Part shown: positions 23,339 through 34,774 of the stretch, in pieces | Position numbering within the stretch: the stretch's first letter is position 1 | How the letters are laid out: each line of letters opens with the position of its first letter | Origin: Isoetes taiwanensis | Lineage: Eukaryota > Streptophyta > Lycopodiopsida > Isoetales > Isoetaceae | Assembly (NCBI GenBank): GCA_021234155.1 | Contig: JAJEKV010000033.1 | Location: forward strand, 9,023,641-9,087,640 | Reading direction: 5' to 3' | Length of the DNA: 64,000 bases | The notes under the pieces: model-generated | Told to the model about the DNA's origin: nothing | Seen by the model: the letters and a program-made list of their open reading frames with translations, nothing else | Databases searched by the model: none | Translations under genes and position numbers: made by a program

Positions 23339-23384
23339 GATGAGCGTGGGATCTTGTAATGGGGTTCGACTCCCCAGGCTCATC
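23339..23384. repeat. Nested hairpin 2, T-arm-like
   Basis: GATGAGC (23339-23345) pairs with GCTCATC (23378-23384), enclosing GGGG-TTCGACT-CCCC (23361-23375). The inner part looks like a tRNA T-arm and the outer like an acceptor stem, but there is no room for D and anticodon arms. It is therefore not a tRNA gene. It may mark the end of the HUH-like element or derive from a tRNA-like structure. Confidence 0.6.
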
Positions 23385-23450
23385 ATTCTCTATTTTCATT
23401 CCTTATTTTGTTTGGCTGCTAATTGTCAAGTATCCTATTTATTCAATGGT

Positions 23451-23825
23451 TTAATGAAATGTTAGGGGTAAGTCAAAGATGGGGGTTTTGACCCCATCTT
23501 GACTTGCATTCGAGGGCTGCAAATTCGCCCCATGGCATATGTTGTGGCATATGCCAGCATCCAATGGCCCCAAATAATTTTGAATGTAACGATCCTCTTC
23601 CAAGGGATCATGATCATCCACATTTGCACCATCTTCCTCGTCTTGATCCTCAAAACTTGCAGCATCCTCAACATTTTCAAAAGCAAAATCACTTACATTA
23701 ACGTCCATTTCATATAGAGATGAACCTGTGGAAGCATCCTTCTCACACCGCTCAAACACATCTGCATCCGAATCCATTGAGATGTTTGCAAGCGTGGAGT
23801 GAAAGCGCAAGAGAGGAGAAAGCAT
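23451..23825 (-). CDS. Acidic hypothetical ORF
   Basis: A 124-codon minus-strand frame, very rich in Asp and Glu (for example FEDQDEEDGANVDDHDPLEED). No domain, signal or membrane segment is visible. Its closeness to the HUH-like ORF and hairpins could make it an accessory ORF or a transposase fragment. It may equally be chance. Confidence 0.25.
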   Translation of the reverse strand: MLSPLLRFHSTLANISMDSDADVFERCEKDASTGSSLYEMDVNVSDFAFENVEDAASFEDQDEEDGANVDDHDPLEEDRYIQNYLGPLDAGICHNICHGANLQPSNASQDGVKTPIFDLPLTFH

Positions 23826-24729
23826 TTAAAGATGTGTGGAGCAAATCATGAAATAATGGGCATACATGCCCCTTCCTATTTTAATGAACCCTTTCTGTTT
23901 TCCATGAAAATAGGAAGCATTGATCCATAAAGGTTCATTTTCAAACATACAAACCATACGCACATACAAATATTCTAAAAATGAAATAATGTGCCTTTCA
24001 TACAAATATTTAAAAATAAAATAGGAAACCCTTCCTAATTTCAAAAGAAACCCTTCTGTTTTGTTTTAGAAAACCCTTCTGGAAGGGTTTCCATGAAAAC
24101 AAAAAACAGAAAAAACCCTTGTTTTTTTAGGAAGGGTTTCATGAAAATAGGAAGGATTTCCAGAGAAAATCGAAAGGGTTTCCACTGCATAAAATTAACC
24201 TCAGACTACATCTAAGTTTTATTGTTAACCTTAGACTCAAATAGGTATGATGTCTTCTTCTTTGGGTCTCCTAGGCTTTTTTTTTTTCTCTCTCTGTGGT
24301 TTAAAAATTCAATCCAATTCAATTCAATTGGTAGTGTAGTATAAAATCCAAACCAATGCACTCTTCTGGATTGGAATATATGTTGTGTGAAATGAATGCA
24401 TGTCAATCGGTTTTTCAATGTATATAGTCAATTTTGTTACAGCGCAGTTTTCAATGTTCAATGTATATAGTCAATTTGTTAGAGTGGCAGTGTGACAATT
24501 GATCCCAAACACATGCGCAAGACGTGCCTATTACTTTTTTAACATCCCCTGTGGGCCTTGAATACTGCGCAACTGATCCTTTGTTACAGTTTCAGGCACA
24601 ATGCGGCCCCTTGGAGTCAAACCGGATCATGTTTGGATGATGTATTACCCTTCTGCCCAGTTTTTGCCCTGAAACGGAAACGAATGTTCCAATCGATAGC
24701 ACATCAAGTTGTGAAGAGGATAATTGATA
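23826..24729. repeat. Intergenic, with degenerate AAACCCTTC repeats
   Basis: Between 24020 and 24190 the word AAACCCTTC and its complement GAAGGGTTT recur at least seven times. A short tandem duplication (TTCAATGTATATAGTCAATTT) lies at about 24415-24480. This is the upstream region of the permease gene; no promoter element can be assigned with confidence. Confidence 0.5.
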
Positions 24730-27700
24730 ATGGGGTTTGTTAGGTGCTGCAAGGGAAATAGAGTAGAAATTGACCAATCTCCACAATCTGTACATGCCAG
24801 AACGAATGATGTCGTCTTACAGGAAGAACTCTACCACTCTTCTCAGGTAATAGGTCCTTTTTGTAACATGTTGTATGCATATTGAAAAGATTGGGTTGCA
24901 ACTAACGCCATGGTTCACGCATAGAGCATCATATTTCTGTAGCATTTGGTGGTAAAGTTAAGAGCAGGGAATGGTATTTCGGTTGCAACACATCAGCTTT
25001 TTATGAAACCTGTGCCATTTTGTAGTCAATGTTACCTTAAATTCCATAGACAGCTGGCATATCTAAAAATTGAATCAAGCTGTTTTTTTATTTATCTCAT
25101 GACAATGATGCCAGTCATTTGCATCTATTCAAAACTTGCATTCCCAGCAGTTTTACTTTCTTATTGGCTTCTCTCACTTGTGACTAATACAGACAGGATT
25201 AGTTTTTTTTTAAATATATTACTAATCGAGGATCATATAGCTGGATTCTGTAGACCATGGTGAGCATTATGCCAAATGGTGGTATTCTACTGTTCATATT
25301 ACAACTGCCATGGTGGGAGCAGGAGTCCTAGCATTGCCTTCGGCGATGGCACACTTGGGTTGGTGAGTGTCATCAGATTTTGATCTAATCTGCAATGCAC
25401 ATGCTTATTTATACCATTGTAACAAAGTTTCCTTTACGGGATAAAGGTCAGAAATTGTTAGGTGTCCAGATTTCCATATCTATTTTTCCGCTTTCATGTT
25501 ACCGTCTCGTTGCACTATTGTGCCAGTGAGTTTCTCATGTAGCATCTGAAATTTGGGGACCATATTTATGGGTCACCATGGTCATAGTTTTGGATGTCGC
25601 GATGATCTTCACTCGCTAAAAGTACTTTGCTATAAATTAATTGGTCATGAATGATAAAGAAGATCTCCATTCCCATGGGAAACCTTTGTGAAATTTCATC
25701 ACAGTTATTTTATCTGCACCTTTCAGTGTGGAACTTAATTAGCTGGTTCATTGATAATGGAAAAAAAAATGTTCCTCTTCAGGTGGCCAGGCATATTGAT
25801 GCTTGTTATTTCCTGGATCATCACCTTGTGCACTTTATGGCAAATGGATTGAATTGCATGAGACTGATGAAGGTCTCCGCTTTGATCGCTATCAAGATCT
25901 TGGTGCACGTGCTTTTGGCGAGAAACTTGGCCTCTGGATTGTGGGGGTGCAACAAGTCATAGTACAAGTTACTGCAAACATAGCTTATATGGTAACTGGT
26001 GGATATGCTTTGAAACGCTTTGTTGAAATAGTCAAGGGAGAACAGAGAACAAATGGAAGAGTTTGGTGGATCGTCATATTTGGCGCTTTCCAATTAATTC
26101 CATCCTTGTCCTCAAGCTTCAATTCAGCAACAATGACGACAATATCCCTTATTGCGACCCTCATGTCGATTAGGTAATATTTTCATTTAGAGGACCCAAA
26201 GTCCTGTCTGTTACTGATCACTCTTTTTGGGTCCAGTGCAGTTATTCCACAATCATCTGGATAGCACTTGTTGGATGGGGAGGGGATAAGCATTGTGTGT
26301 GCCCTCAGAAAAGGAATTACTACAAAGCCTTTAATGCCATTGGAGATATTGCTTTTGCATATGGAGGACATAATGTAGCGTTGGAGATTCAAGCGACAAT
26401 GCGCTCCACCAAAGAAAAGCCTAATAAGAAACCAATGTGGAATGGAGTATTAATTGCATACATACTTGTTGCAGTTTGTTACTTCCCAGTTGCAGTTATT
26501 GGTTTTTGGAAACTTGGAGAAGGCATGTGTTTTTCTAATGTCCTCGAAAGTTTGGAGCAACCAAAACCATTGATTGCCATTATCAATCTGCTTGTGATGA
26601 TTCATCTTACGGGCAGCTACCAGGTGATTAATATTTGAATACCAAGCTACTCTTCTGTAAAATCATTACTAAATTGTGTTAGTTATCCAGGTATTTGCCA
26701 TCCCAATGTTTGATTTGCTTGAGATAAGCGTTCCTAAAACTCCTGCTCATATTCTTATTCGGCCTACTTATGTTGGTAAGTCCGTCTGAATATTGGTTTT
26801 GTTATTTTTGAATTGTTATGTGTGTTCCAAGCTTGGAATAGTCTTGTGCACAAGGATACTCTGTTGCTGATATCTTGTATACAGTATTAGTACGCATTGT
26901 CTTTGTCCATTTTATCAAGAAATCGTAGTAAGTTTGGTCTCTGTGGCTAATATATCATGAGACACTATGAGACACTGCCCTACTTTTTTATTTGATGGTC
27001 GTATCACTTACATTTTAAAAGGGCGTTTTGAGGAATTCTAATTGGGGTTAAATTACAGCATTAACGTGTCTGCTGGCTACTACAATACCTTTTTTGGCGA
27101 ACTTCTTGGTTTATTTGGAGGACTAGCATTGACTCCAACAACTTATTTTGTAAGAATTTCGCATCTTTGAAGTCCATTGTGTTAATGTATTTTTCATTTA
27201 TGATTGCATTTTCTAGATGGCACAATGGTACTGTAATTTACATAATCTTCTAGCCCTAATTTTCTATTAGCACATCTGACCTACTGCTAATTTTCTTGTC
27301 ATTAAACTCCTGTTCTATGAATCCTGGTTTCAGCTGTTGCCCGTTTTGTTTTTAACTACTTTTATTCCTTTAACTTCTGTCCATTACTTTTTTTCATTTT
27401 TAAAGAATCAATGCTCCTTAATGGCTTGCAACAAAGGTTGATAGTCATTTTTTATTCTTTAGCACGTCTATGCGTGGAGGCAGATTCCTTTCCAGAACTT
27501 AACTTTAGATGGGCAGCATTCAATTCAATGGCAGTAACATAGACATAGGTCAACAAAGTTTTGTAGGTAGTATCTCCATCATATCTGGTAATAATTACTT
27601 TTTACTAGCCACATGGAGAAGATTTAGTCTTCAGATCACAGACAGAATAGAATCAGAATAGCATGACACAAGACTAGGTGGAATATTCCTTGTTTATATT

Positions 27701-28096
27701 GGGTTGATGGTTTAATTACTTGGCACTCTCTGAGCCTGTCCCTCGTGTATTCTAAACAACATCATGAATAAGGGTAAAACGTCCTTCTAGTTTTGTATTA
27801 TTTAATGTAACTAATGTTGGGTTCCAGCTTCCCTGTATAATGTGGCTGTTAATAAAGAAGCCAAGAATATTTAGCCTATCGTGGCTGGCCAATTGGGTAA
27901 GAGTCAGTAAATTTCATTCATTCCCTTATATATTCACCTACTAAAGTTAAAGTTTCTGTAGGCATGCATTTTATTTGGAGTTGCACTACTGGTGATTGCT
28001 CTAACTGGAAGCTTGATAAGCATAACAAATGGATTCCGTCATCATCTCTTTCAAATCTTCCATTTTCCAAAAATAAGCAACTGTACAAAGGTTTAA
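24730..28096 (+). CDS. LHT: LHT-type amino-acid permease, nine exons (one apparent frameshift)
   Basis: An AAAP-family proton/amino-acid symporter of the lysine-histidine-transporter type, acting in the plasma membrane. Exons by GT-AG rules and family homology: 24730-24846, 25241-25362, 25783-26173, 26242-26623, 26691-26775, 26885-26927, 27059-27149, 27828-27896, 27962-28096. Exon 1 starts [13 protein letters not shown]. Exon 2 carries [19 protein letters not shown], the first helix of the family. Exon 3 has [13 protein letters not shown] and [18 protein letters not shown]. Exon 4 has [18 protein letters not shown] and GSYQ; exon 5 [11 protein letters not shown]; exon 7 [19 protein letters not shown]; exon 8 [12 protein letters not shown]. 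The total is about 478 codons against about 440-450 usual. Exon 3 has one extra base near 25846-25848, between LWQM and IELHE. In exon 7 the normally conserved PFFG can only be read by adding a T. Either recent pseudogenisation or sequencing error. Confidence 0.85.
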
Positions 28097-28275
28097 AAGA
28101 CGATGCAGTCACTTAGAGGCATGTGCTCATTCTGAAAAGCACCCCAGATTGCACAACTAATAGATGCTCTCGAGCGAAAAATTGTCCTGGTTTGAGCCAT
28201 GACATTTCCAAGTGGACTGAGATTTGTGTATACTTGATACATTTCATGATAGGAATAGGTGCCACCATGATCATA

Positions 28276-28310
28276 TCGAATGTTTATTTATTTATTTATT
28301 TATTTACTTA
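28276..28310. repeat. (TTTA)n microsatellite
   Basis: About seven tandem ATTT/TTTA units downstream of the permease stop. Confidence 0.9.
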
Positions 28311-29565
28311 GCCCTCTGGGGTCTTGCGGTTAGGTTGGGTTGCATATAGAGTTGAGAAGAATATGCATCATTGTTAACCATGGTTTGCTGTATTTTATAA
28401 AACCTACAGCCTAGAAGGCTGAGTAGAACCATACAAAGAAGCTCTCAAAGAGGAGCTAAAAGCTTCATGTTCTCTCACTCCTCAAGTCTTGAAGAATTTT
28501 TGTACAATAATTGAAGACCTGTATATATATACATTTAATGGATTTGTTGTTTTTTTTTTTTTTTTGGGAAGGCATGGTTGGTGGGGCTTGCACCCGCCCG
28601 CGTCTCCCACCCGATGGTAGCCAGTGGGTTTTGAACCTTGGTGGGGATCACCCAAGGATTCATATTTTTTTTTGGATCCTATACCAGAAAATTTGGTTCA
28701 GTTCAAGAAAAAATAATTACTTTTCTGTTAAATAGATGGAAAAATTCAGTCCTAGTTAACCGCTAAATAATACTATAAAGTAAAAAGGATTTTTGTTGAA
28801 ATGATTGTCAATTTACACTATTTTTTGAATCACGTAAAAATAATACCATTATAACATGGGCATAATTTCAATAAAAAGTTTGTCTACATTTTATAAAAGC
28901 CCTTTGGGCTATAATATCAAGTGCAAGGTGCAATGCGACGTGGTGGGTGAGCTGCAGAGTATCTTGGTTGCAAGATAGATTTGAGCATCTCCGTAAGTTT
29001 TCATATGGGTTCCATTGCACAACATTCTTCTTGGAACTCTTTTTTAAGTCTTATATGGTTATGATTTAGTGGTTAAATAACTTCATTTGGACTTTCCTGT
29101 TTGTATTATTGTTATGCTCTCTACAATACATTGGAGTAACAATAATTCATTTATTACCATCATATTCTCTACAACACATTGTACTAGCAATAATTTATTG
29201 ATACAAAAAATTTATCGCCGCCGCGAACATTTCTCTTCACTAACTTGGAATTAGTTCTAAACCCAATTATTATGGATGGCATAAACTTTCTCAATTCAAA
29301 CTCTAACAAAAAAGGATGTAGTCGAAAAAACCTAAATGTTTGTTTCATGACTTCATAAAAAAACTGCATTATTTACAATGCACCATCAAACTGCTTTTGG
29401 TTATCCTCCTCAAAGCCATGTGAATTCTTACTTCAAGCTTTTTGCAATTCTTCTCCCTGCCTTTGTATGCTTTCCTAATCCACTTGTATCATTTCACCTG
29501 TCAATGCTTGCCTAAATGTTTGCCATAAGCACATGGGAAGTAGAATGCTCTGGATGCATTTTAAG
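28311..29565. other. Gene-free stretch
   Basis: No gene is recognised. A 16-T run is at about 28550-28566, followed by a GC-richer segment (28570-28660) that may be a repeat fragment. The rest is AT-rich and stop-dense. Confidence 0.5.
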
Positions 29566-30192
29566 CTACAGAAAGCATCTGAATCCTATTTCAGCTTCCT
29601 TATAATTCTTACAGGCATTGAACAAAGCTATCCATGTTTCTATAGATGTACATGTTGAAAGTTCGAGCAATTTCAATGCCTCATGCAAACATCCAGATCG
29701 TGCGAGGAGATCAATCATGCAAGTATAATGATCATTGGTTGGGTGGATATCATATTTTTCTCTCATTAACTTCAAATATTGCCGGCCTTTTTGACCAGAA
29801 TACCACCACGACTGCATGTTGCAAGAAGACATACAAATGTGATGCTGTCTGATTGTATACCAGATTCATGCAAGAAGACATACAAATGTGATGCTGTCTG
29901 ATTGTATACCAAATCCTTGCATATCTGCGAAACATTTTATAGCCTTGATAATTTATACTATAACCTCTTATCATTGCATTCCAGATTATTAGGTTCTTAT
30001 TGGGCAGCATATCAAAGACTTGTCGTGCCACTGAGAGTAAGCCACTCTTCACATACATGTCAACCAAAGCCACGCCAACAAATGTCTCTTTCAAAACCCT
30101 GTTGTAGAATCTTATCATGCATTTCTTGGCCCTTTACTATGGCTCCTATATTGCCACAGGCTTTCAACTCCAGGTTCCTTGACTCTATATGA
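29566..30192 (-). pseudogene. PLS-type pentatricopeptide repeat (PPR) protein fragment
   Basis: Minus-strand segments in three frames give successive PPR units: LKACGNIGAIVKGQEMHDKIL, then FVGVALVDMYVKSGLLSVAR, NLIIWNAMIRGYS, SDSITFVCLLATCSRGG and HYTCMIDLLARSGCLHEALK. PPR proteins of this type edit or process organellar RNA. Start, targeting peptide and C-terminal E/DYW domains are missing. A 42-bp segment is doubled in tandem at 29821-29862 and 29870-29911. Stops and shifts show it is dead. Confidence 0.85.
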
Positions 30193-30911
30193 TGTAAAAT
30201 AAGCTAATTATATGAAATTGTGCAGACTCCAGACTCTAGGTTCTAATTCTAGGAAAGACATATCTGCCCCTAGATCGTTATGCATTTTGAGAGTGCAGTT
30301 CAAAATGCTTGTAAGACAGATCTATGAGTGTATCGTGTTTTAGCAAAACACATCAAGTAGAAAAGGTCTAATGCTCCAATATAATACCAGAATGTTGCCA
30401 TCATAACAAAGTACAAAACCTTCAGTTATTTCTTTAAGTTCAAATAACTCCTTACATCAAACATATATTTGTTAATCTAAAAGCTCAAATCAATGTGTAC
30501 ATTACATGATGTTAGCCCAGAGCTTGTGTATCCCAAAGAATTGTCTAGATCTACCTAATTTTTGCGCAGATACATGAGGGGCAGTTCAGCTGCATTAAGT
30601 GCACAAAAGTTTCAAAATATATGCGATGACAATAATTTCAACCAAATATCTAATCAACAAAGCAAAACATGAGAATTACCTGTTCATACAGATTATTGTT
30701 TGAGTATAAGCAGAAAGACATGGTTTTGCTTTGCAACAATGCTCCAAAGTTCAACTAAGCATTGAACTAAGTTGCAAATCGACTCATGTTCTAAACTGTG
30801 TTTTTGCATATGGAATCCCTTTACAGCAATGATACTGCCAAGTCTTTTTCTTCTTGATCAGCAAGAAGGGGGGAATAAATTTCCGGCAATAAGGAGATGA
30901 AGGGTTTTGAA
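30193..30911. other. Gene-free stretch
   Basis: AT-rich with no open frame of note. It lies between the PPR fragment and the 3' end of the second LINE. Confidence 0.5.
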
Positions 30912-30930
30912 CCCTAAGCTGCAACATATG

Positions 30931-30949
30931 TTATTATTATTATTATTAT
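30931..30949 (-). repeat. (TTA)n microsatellite tail of LINE 2
   Basis: TTATTATTATTATTATTAT on the plus strand, near the element's 3' end. Such short tandem tails replace poly(A) in several non-L1 LINE clades. Confidence 0.75.
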
Positions 30950-31003
30950 GTCATTGCCCTAAGGGGCCTTGAAGGCCAAAGAGCCTGAGTACAGACATTG
31001 TTT

Positions 31004-33104
31004 TCACAAGATTCCCAATAGAAACGAACGATGTTCATCTATTGTTTTGATATAACATCCAATTTCTTCTAAATCTAATGTAAAGAGGGATTTAAAACTT
31101 CCAACCTGGATATTGTGTTTTTCCCTAATACCTGCATATGCTGAGCATGTAGTGAAGACATGATCTTCATCCTCTACACAAGCTAAATCGCATAACTTGC
31201 AGACTCGATTCTCAATGGGTGTTTTGAGCCATCTGCCCACTTCGATTTCCAGCTTATGTGAGCTGACCCGGTATCTAGAAACTACTTGTCTGGTTCTTCT
31301 CGGCATGTATGCTGATAGGTATGCCTGTTCTACATAATCCGCCATGGTATTTACCGTATTTTTCTAGTGCAACATCCTGCGCCCTGGTGAGGACCAGAGT
31401 TTGTCAATAGCCAGCTCCTGGAGCAAAGCTCGGGTCTCTTTCTTCTCCTTCGGCCAATTTGTATGTGTAATCCCCCATCTGCTGGCCCATTCATGTAGGT
31501 CTCGGAACCATCCCTGCTCTTTAGATATCTGTAATGCTTGGTGCGAGTGCGCTTGCGGGTTGCTCTTCAATTACGTTAACGAAATTGATTGCTTGATATA
31601 AAGCTTCAAGCTCAAGAGGAAACATGCGGTTTTACGCTAGAATGATTGCATAAGGTATAGTATGTTTAATGCCCAATTCCCCACGGATAAACAATTTCGA
31701 ACAGATTCGATCGCCCCCATAATTTTCGAGATGTTTTTCGCCCCCCGGATGGGCGAACCATACAGATTGTTGATTTTGCACTAAAGCTTTGAATAGCATT
31801 TTTCTGAGATCCCAATCTAAGAGAGAAAGTTTAGCACATTTCAAAAGCATAGCATATAGAGCGGATTTTCCACCTGTCACCCTTCTTTTAATACATTCCT
31901 TCCATGTGTACTTTGAGGCGAAGTCAATGCCCAAGTACTTGAAGCACTCCACAGTTTCTAACTTCTCTCCTTTGTAAATGAAATCGGCCGATCTCGGGTT
32001 CCAAATTGCATAATTTTTGTTTTCTTTACATTGATAGTCATTTTCTTTGCCATGCAAAATTGCTCTAACTCGTCAAGATGTGCTTGAAGGACTGTCTCTT
32101 TTCAGCCGTGAGAACCACATCGTCCAAGATAAAGCAAACATTTGAATCACACACGCCCAAGCTTGGTACTGTATGATGATTTCTGTGCATCCACTCCTCA
32201 AGTTCATCAATGAATAAGCCAAATAACGTGGGAGATAGAGGGCAGCCTTGGCGGACACCTATATTGTTTTTTATCAACGTTGATGTATCTCGGGATAATG
32301 TCACTAATACCTCAGAGTAGAGCTGAGAGACTGCTCCTTTGAGTTCATCTGGGACCCCAATCTGCGTCATTCTTTCTCCCAATTCCTTTCTTGGAACAGT
32401 GTCAAATGCTTTCGTGAAATCCACGAAAGCTACATATAGGGCCCTGTTCGGTGCTTTGGCTCGTTCAATTAGAACACGAAGCGTCAGCGCGTGATCTAAT
32501 GTATTGTGTTCTCTTCTAAAACCAGCTTGTGAATATCGTGATCTTCCGCCCAAGTACTAAGTTTTCTCTCCAGCAATGCTCCTAAAAGTTTACTGTATGT
32601 GCTGCCAATCAGGATTGTACGGTAATTCTGAACTTGATTTTTATCTCCTGCCTTGTGTATTGGATGCACTCGATTTATTGTCCAATCTTCTGGAAGCCCT
32701 TCTCTAATGCTGTGATTTAGCACATTGGTAAATTTTGTGAGAGTGTGAACGCCCCCCCATTTAAACAGCTCTATGCAAATGCCTTGCACATCATGTGCTT
32801 TGCCATTTTCCATGTTTAAGAGTGCCTCGTATACATCTGATACCGAGAAGAGGTCCATGTCTGGTGCTGGGAATTGCATGTTCTCCATCTCATCTATGGT
32901 GTAGATTGATTTAACCAAATCCAGTAGATCCCGTTGGTTCAAGACAGGTGCATCTGATTTCCCCTGTAAAGCCTTCCAGAAAGTTTGTGGAGTCTCCTTA
33001 ATTTGTGCTTCTAGATCTAATTGCCTTTTCTTAAAATAAGCTCTCTTTTTCTGTCTCAAATATGATCTGTACCATTTTGGTTTATAAACACAGCGCTGTG
33101 GCAA
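31004..33104 (-). pseudogene. LINE 2 reverse transcriptase and Cys/His finger
   Basis: Minus-strand blocks: VQNYRTILIGSTYSKLLG, then QAGFRREHNTLDHALTLRV, YVAFVDFTKAFDTVPRKEL, NNIGVRQGCPLSPTLFGLFI and FILDDVVLTA. The normal F/YADD box here reads ILDD, with both aspartates kept. ECFKYLGIDF follows. The C-terminal piece at 31345-31004 has RVCKLCDLACVEDEDHVFTTC, a CCHC-type finger usual after the RT in such elements. It is broken at about 32550, 32060 and 31630. Confidence 0.85.
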
Positions 33105-33137
33105 TGTCGCCCTTGCCTTCTGGCAGTCTGCATCCCA

Positions 33138-34346
33138 TCATGCATTGATCGGTTTGCTTTGGGAACGTTTTTTTGTTAGGCCAAAGACCTGTTCGGCGGC
33201 CTGTAACAGCACTTGTGAGAGCTGCTTGGCATCCGGAACAAGTTTCCCTTGCCATTCCACAGATGCCATCATCTCTTCTACCTGCTTTGCATACGATTCT
33301 TTCCAGCTTTGATTAATCTTAAGTCTCGGATAGAATTGAGCTTTGTTCTCCCTTCTGGCTGTGATCTTAAATTCCAAGAACAGGGGTTTATGATCTGATT
33401 CTGGCAGCAACTCGCCAATTCTGAGTTTGGTGACCCAAGCTGTTTTTCTCGCGATGAGATAGTCTATTGTGCTTGAACCAGCATGATTTTCATATGTATA
33501 CTTCCCGGAGTGTGGATAAAAGCTTGTGCCATTCAATATTTTCAAACTGCAAATGGTGCACAGTTCGAGAAGTTTTTCTCCCATGGAATTTATGATCAAG
33601 TCCTCTGATATTCTTTCATAGCATGGTTCTTCTACTTCCCGTAGCCAGACATCTGAAACATCTTCGAATGTCATGGATTGCTTTTGCCCTGTTCTTGCAT
33701 TAAAATCGCCAACTAATATTACTTCTCCTGTTTTACTATATTCCATGGCCTCCACGCATAAGGCATGGAATGGACTGATCTATCAAAGCCTTGTTTATCG
33801 TATGTGCTAGCAGACAACGAAGCAACATAGCAGACCCCTAAATATAGATCTTTTATTTTGATCCATATGAACTGTTTATTGCTGTACTGCAGATACAAGT
33901 TCTATTTCAGATGAAATCTCTTTTCTACTGTATACTGCTATTCCACCAAACCCACGCCCCACTGTGTTTTCTTTTGCATTCCATATATTCCCAGTTACAA
34001 CAAAACCTGGTATATCTGGTAACGGTCTCGTCTGGTGCTCCCAAGTTTCGCTAAACAGAAGAATATCTTGCTGCTCCCAATTTGACCAAGTAGCTGCCAT
34101 CTTAACCTCGTGAAGACCGTGTGCATTCCACAAGCTAACCTTCAAGGCCCAAGTTTCCTAGCTTCTCTGCTTCTTGGTTATCACAGCTTTTCCACTCTGA
34201 TCCAAGTAAGCCACTACTCCTGTGTCTCTTGCCTCCTTTACTTTACTCCATTCCTTTTTCCTAAACTCTTGTTGTGCAGGTGTCAAGTTTACATCCAACC
34301 AAATCTTGTGGCCCTTGAGAGCCATCCTGTTTTCAAGGATCCGATC
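33138..34346 (-). pseudogene. LINE 2 ORF1 tail and endonuclease
   Basis: The endonuclease starts KVSLWNAHGLHEVKMAA at 34145 and continues LLFSETWEHQTRP and GRGFGGIAVYSRKE. From 33755 come LVGDFNARTGQKQ, STIDYLIARKTAW and LPESDHKPLFLE, a complete AP-type endonuclease signature. It cuts the target for retrotransposition. Upstream (34340-34160) a minus frame ALKGHKIWLDVNLTPAQQEF is the C-terminal end of a typical ORF1. The element is truncated there. A stop and gap separate 34145-33876 from 33755-33138. Confidence 0.85.
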
Positions 34347-34709
34347 GTTTTGAAGTTATGTTTGGCCGTTTTACAGCATGCTCTAATTGCTGCATGCTAA
34401 CATTTGTGGCTATAACAGTGTCGAAATAGTCTGCTAACTGCAAAAATTATAAACATTAGATTTAGGAAGGCTATAATACTGTCGAAATAATCTGTTAACT
34501 GAAAATATTATGAACATTAGATTTAGGGATACGAATTAGGGTTTGTAAAAAAACATACCATGCTTGCAGACTGGCCATTTCCGGTGCCAACATCCCATGC
34601 TTTTGTGTGATTCCTTGCACGTGATGCTAAAAAGGAGAAAAGCTCAGGCGCATATCAAGGCCTGGAAAGAGTGGTAAATATCCGATTGCTCATCAAAAAG
34701 GCATGGCAT
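34347..34709 (-). pseudogene. SAM-dependent methyltransferase pseudogene (class I)
   Basis: Exon 1 runs 34709 to 34559, starting MPCLFDEQSDIYHSF and then YAPELFSFLASRARNH. It contains the SAM-binding motif I, AWDVGTGNGQSA, and ends at a GT donor. Exon 2 (from 34437) reads QLADYFDTVIATNVSMQQLEHA. These match the start of plant putative methyltransferases with DVGTGNGQ. Defects: a shift plus a TGA just before YAPELF, a tandem copy of the exon-2 acceptor, and truncation by LINE 2 at about 34347. The substrate is unknown. Confidence 0.8.
34421..34528. repeat. Tandem duplication over a splice acceptor
   Basis: A unit of about 56 bp (CTGTCGAAATAATCTGTTAACTG and so on) occurs at 34421-34472 and 34477-34528. 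On the minus strand both copies contain a polypyrimidine tract, CAG and the first codons of methyltransferase exon 2. Confidence 0.85.
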
Positions 34710-34774
34710 AGTTGATATGCCGGACACCAAAATTGCATCTTGTTATTACCAAAAAATAGCGGACTAAACCTTGC

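Larger units (their letters stand above)
30912..34346 (-). mobile_element. Second LINE, not plant-L1 type, 5'-truncated
   Basis: A minus-strand non-LTR element with an ORF1 C-terminal tail (about 34340-34160), endonuclease (34145-33138) and RT plus C-terminal finger (33104-31004). Instead of poly(A) it has an (ATA)n/(TTA)n run (30931-30949) about 20 bases inside the 3' end. GTTTTGAA at 30904-30911 and 34347-34354 is a candidate 8-bp target duplication. It interrupts the methyltransferase pseudogene. The RT looks closer to CR1/Jockey/L2-like clades than to plant L1. Confidence 0.72.

Noticed and set aside
23339-23384. tRNA gene
   Set aside because: Only T-arm and acceptor-like stems exist; there is no space for D and anticodon arms.
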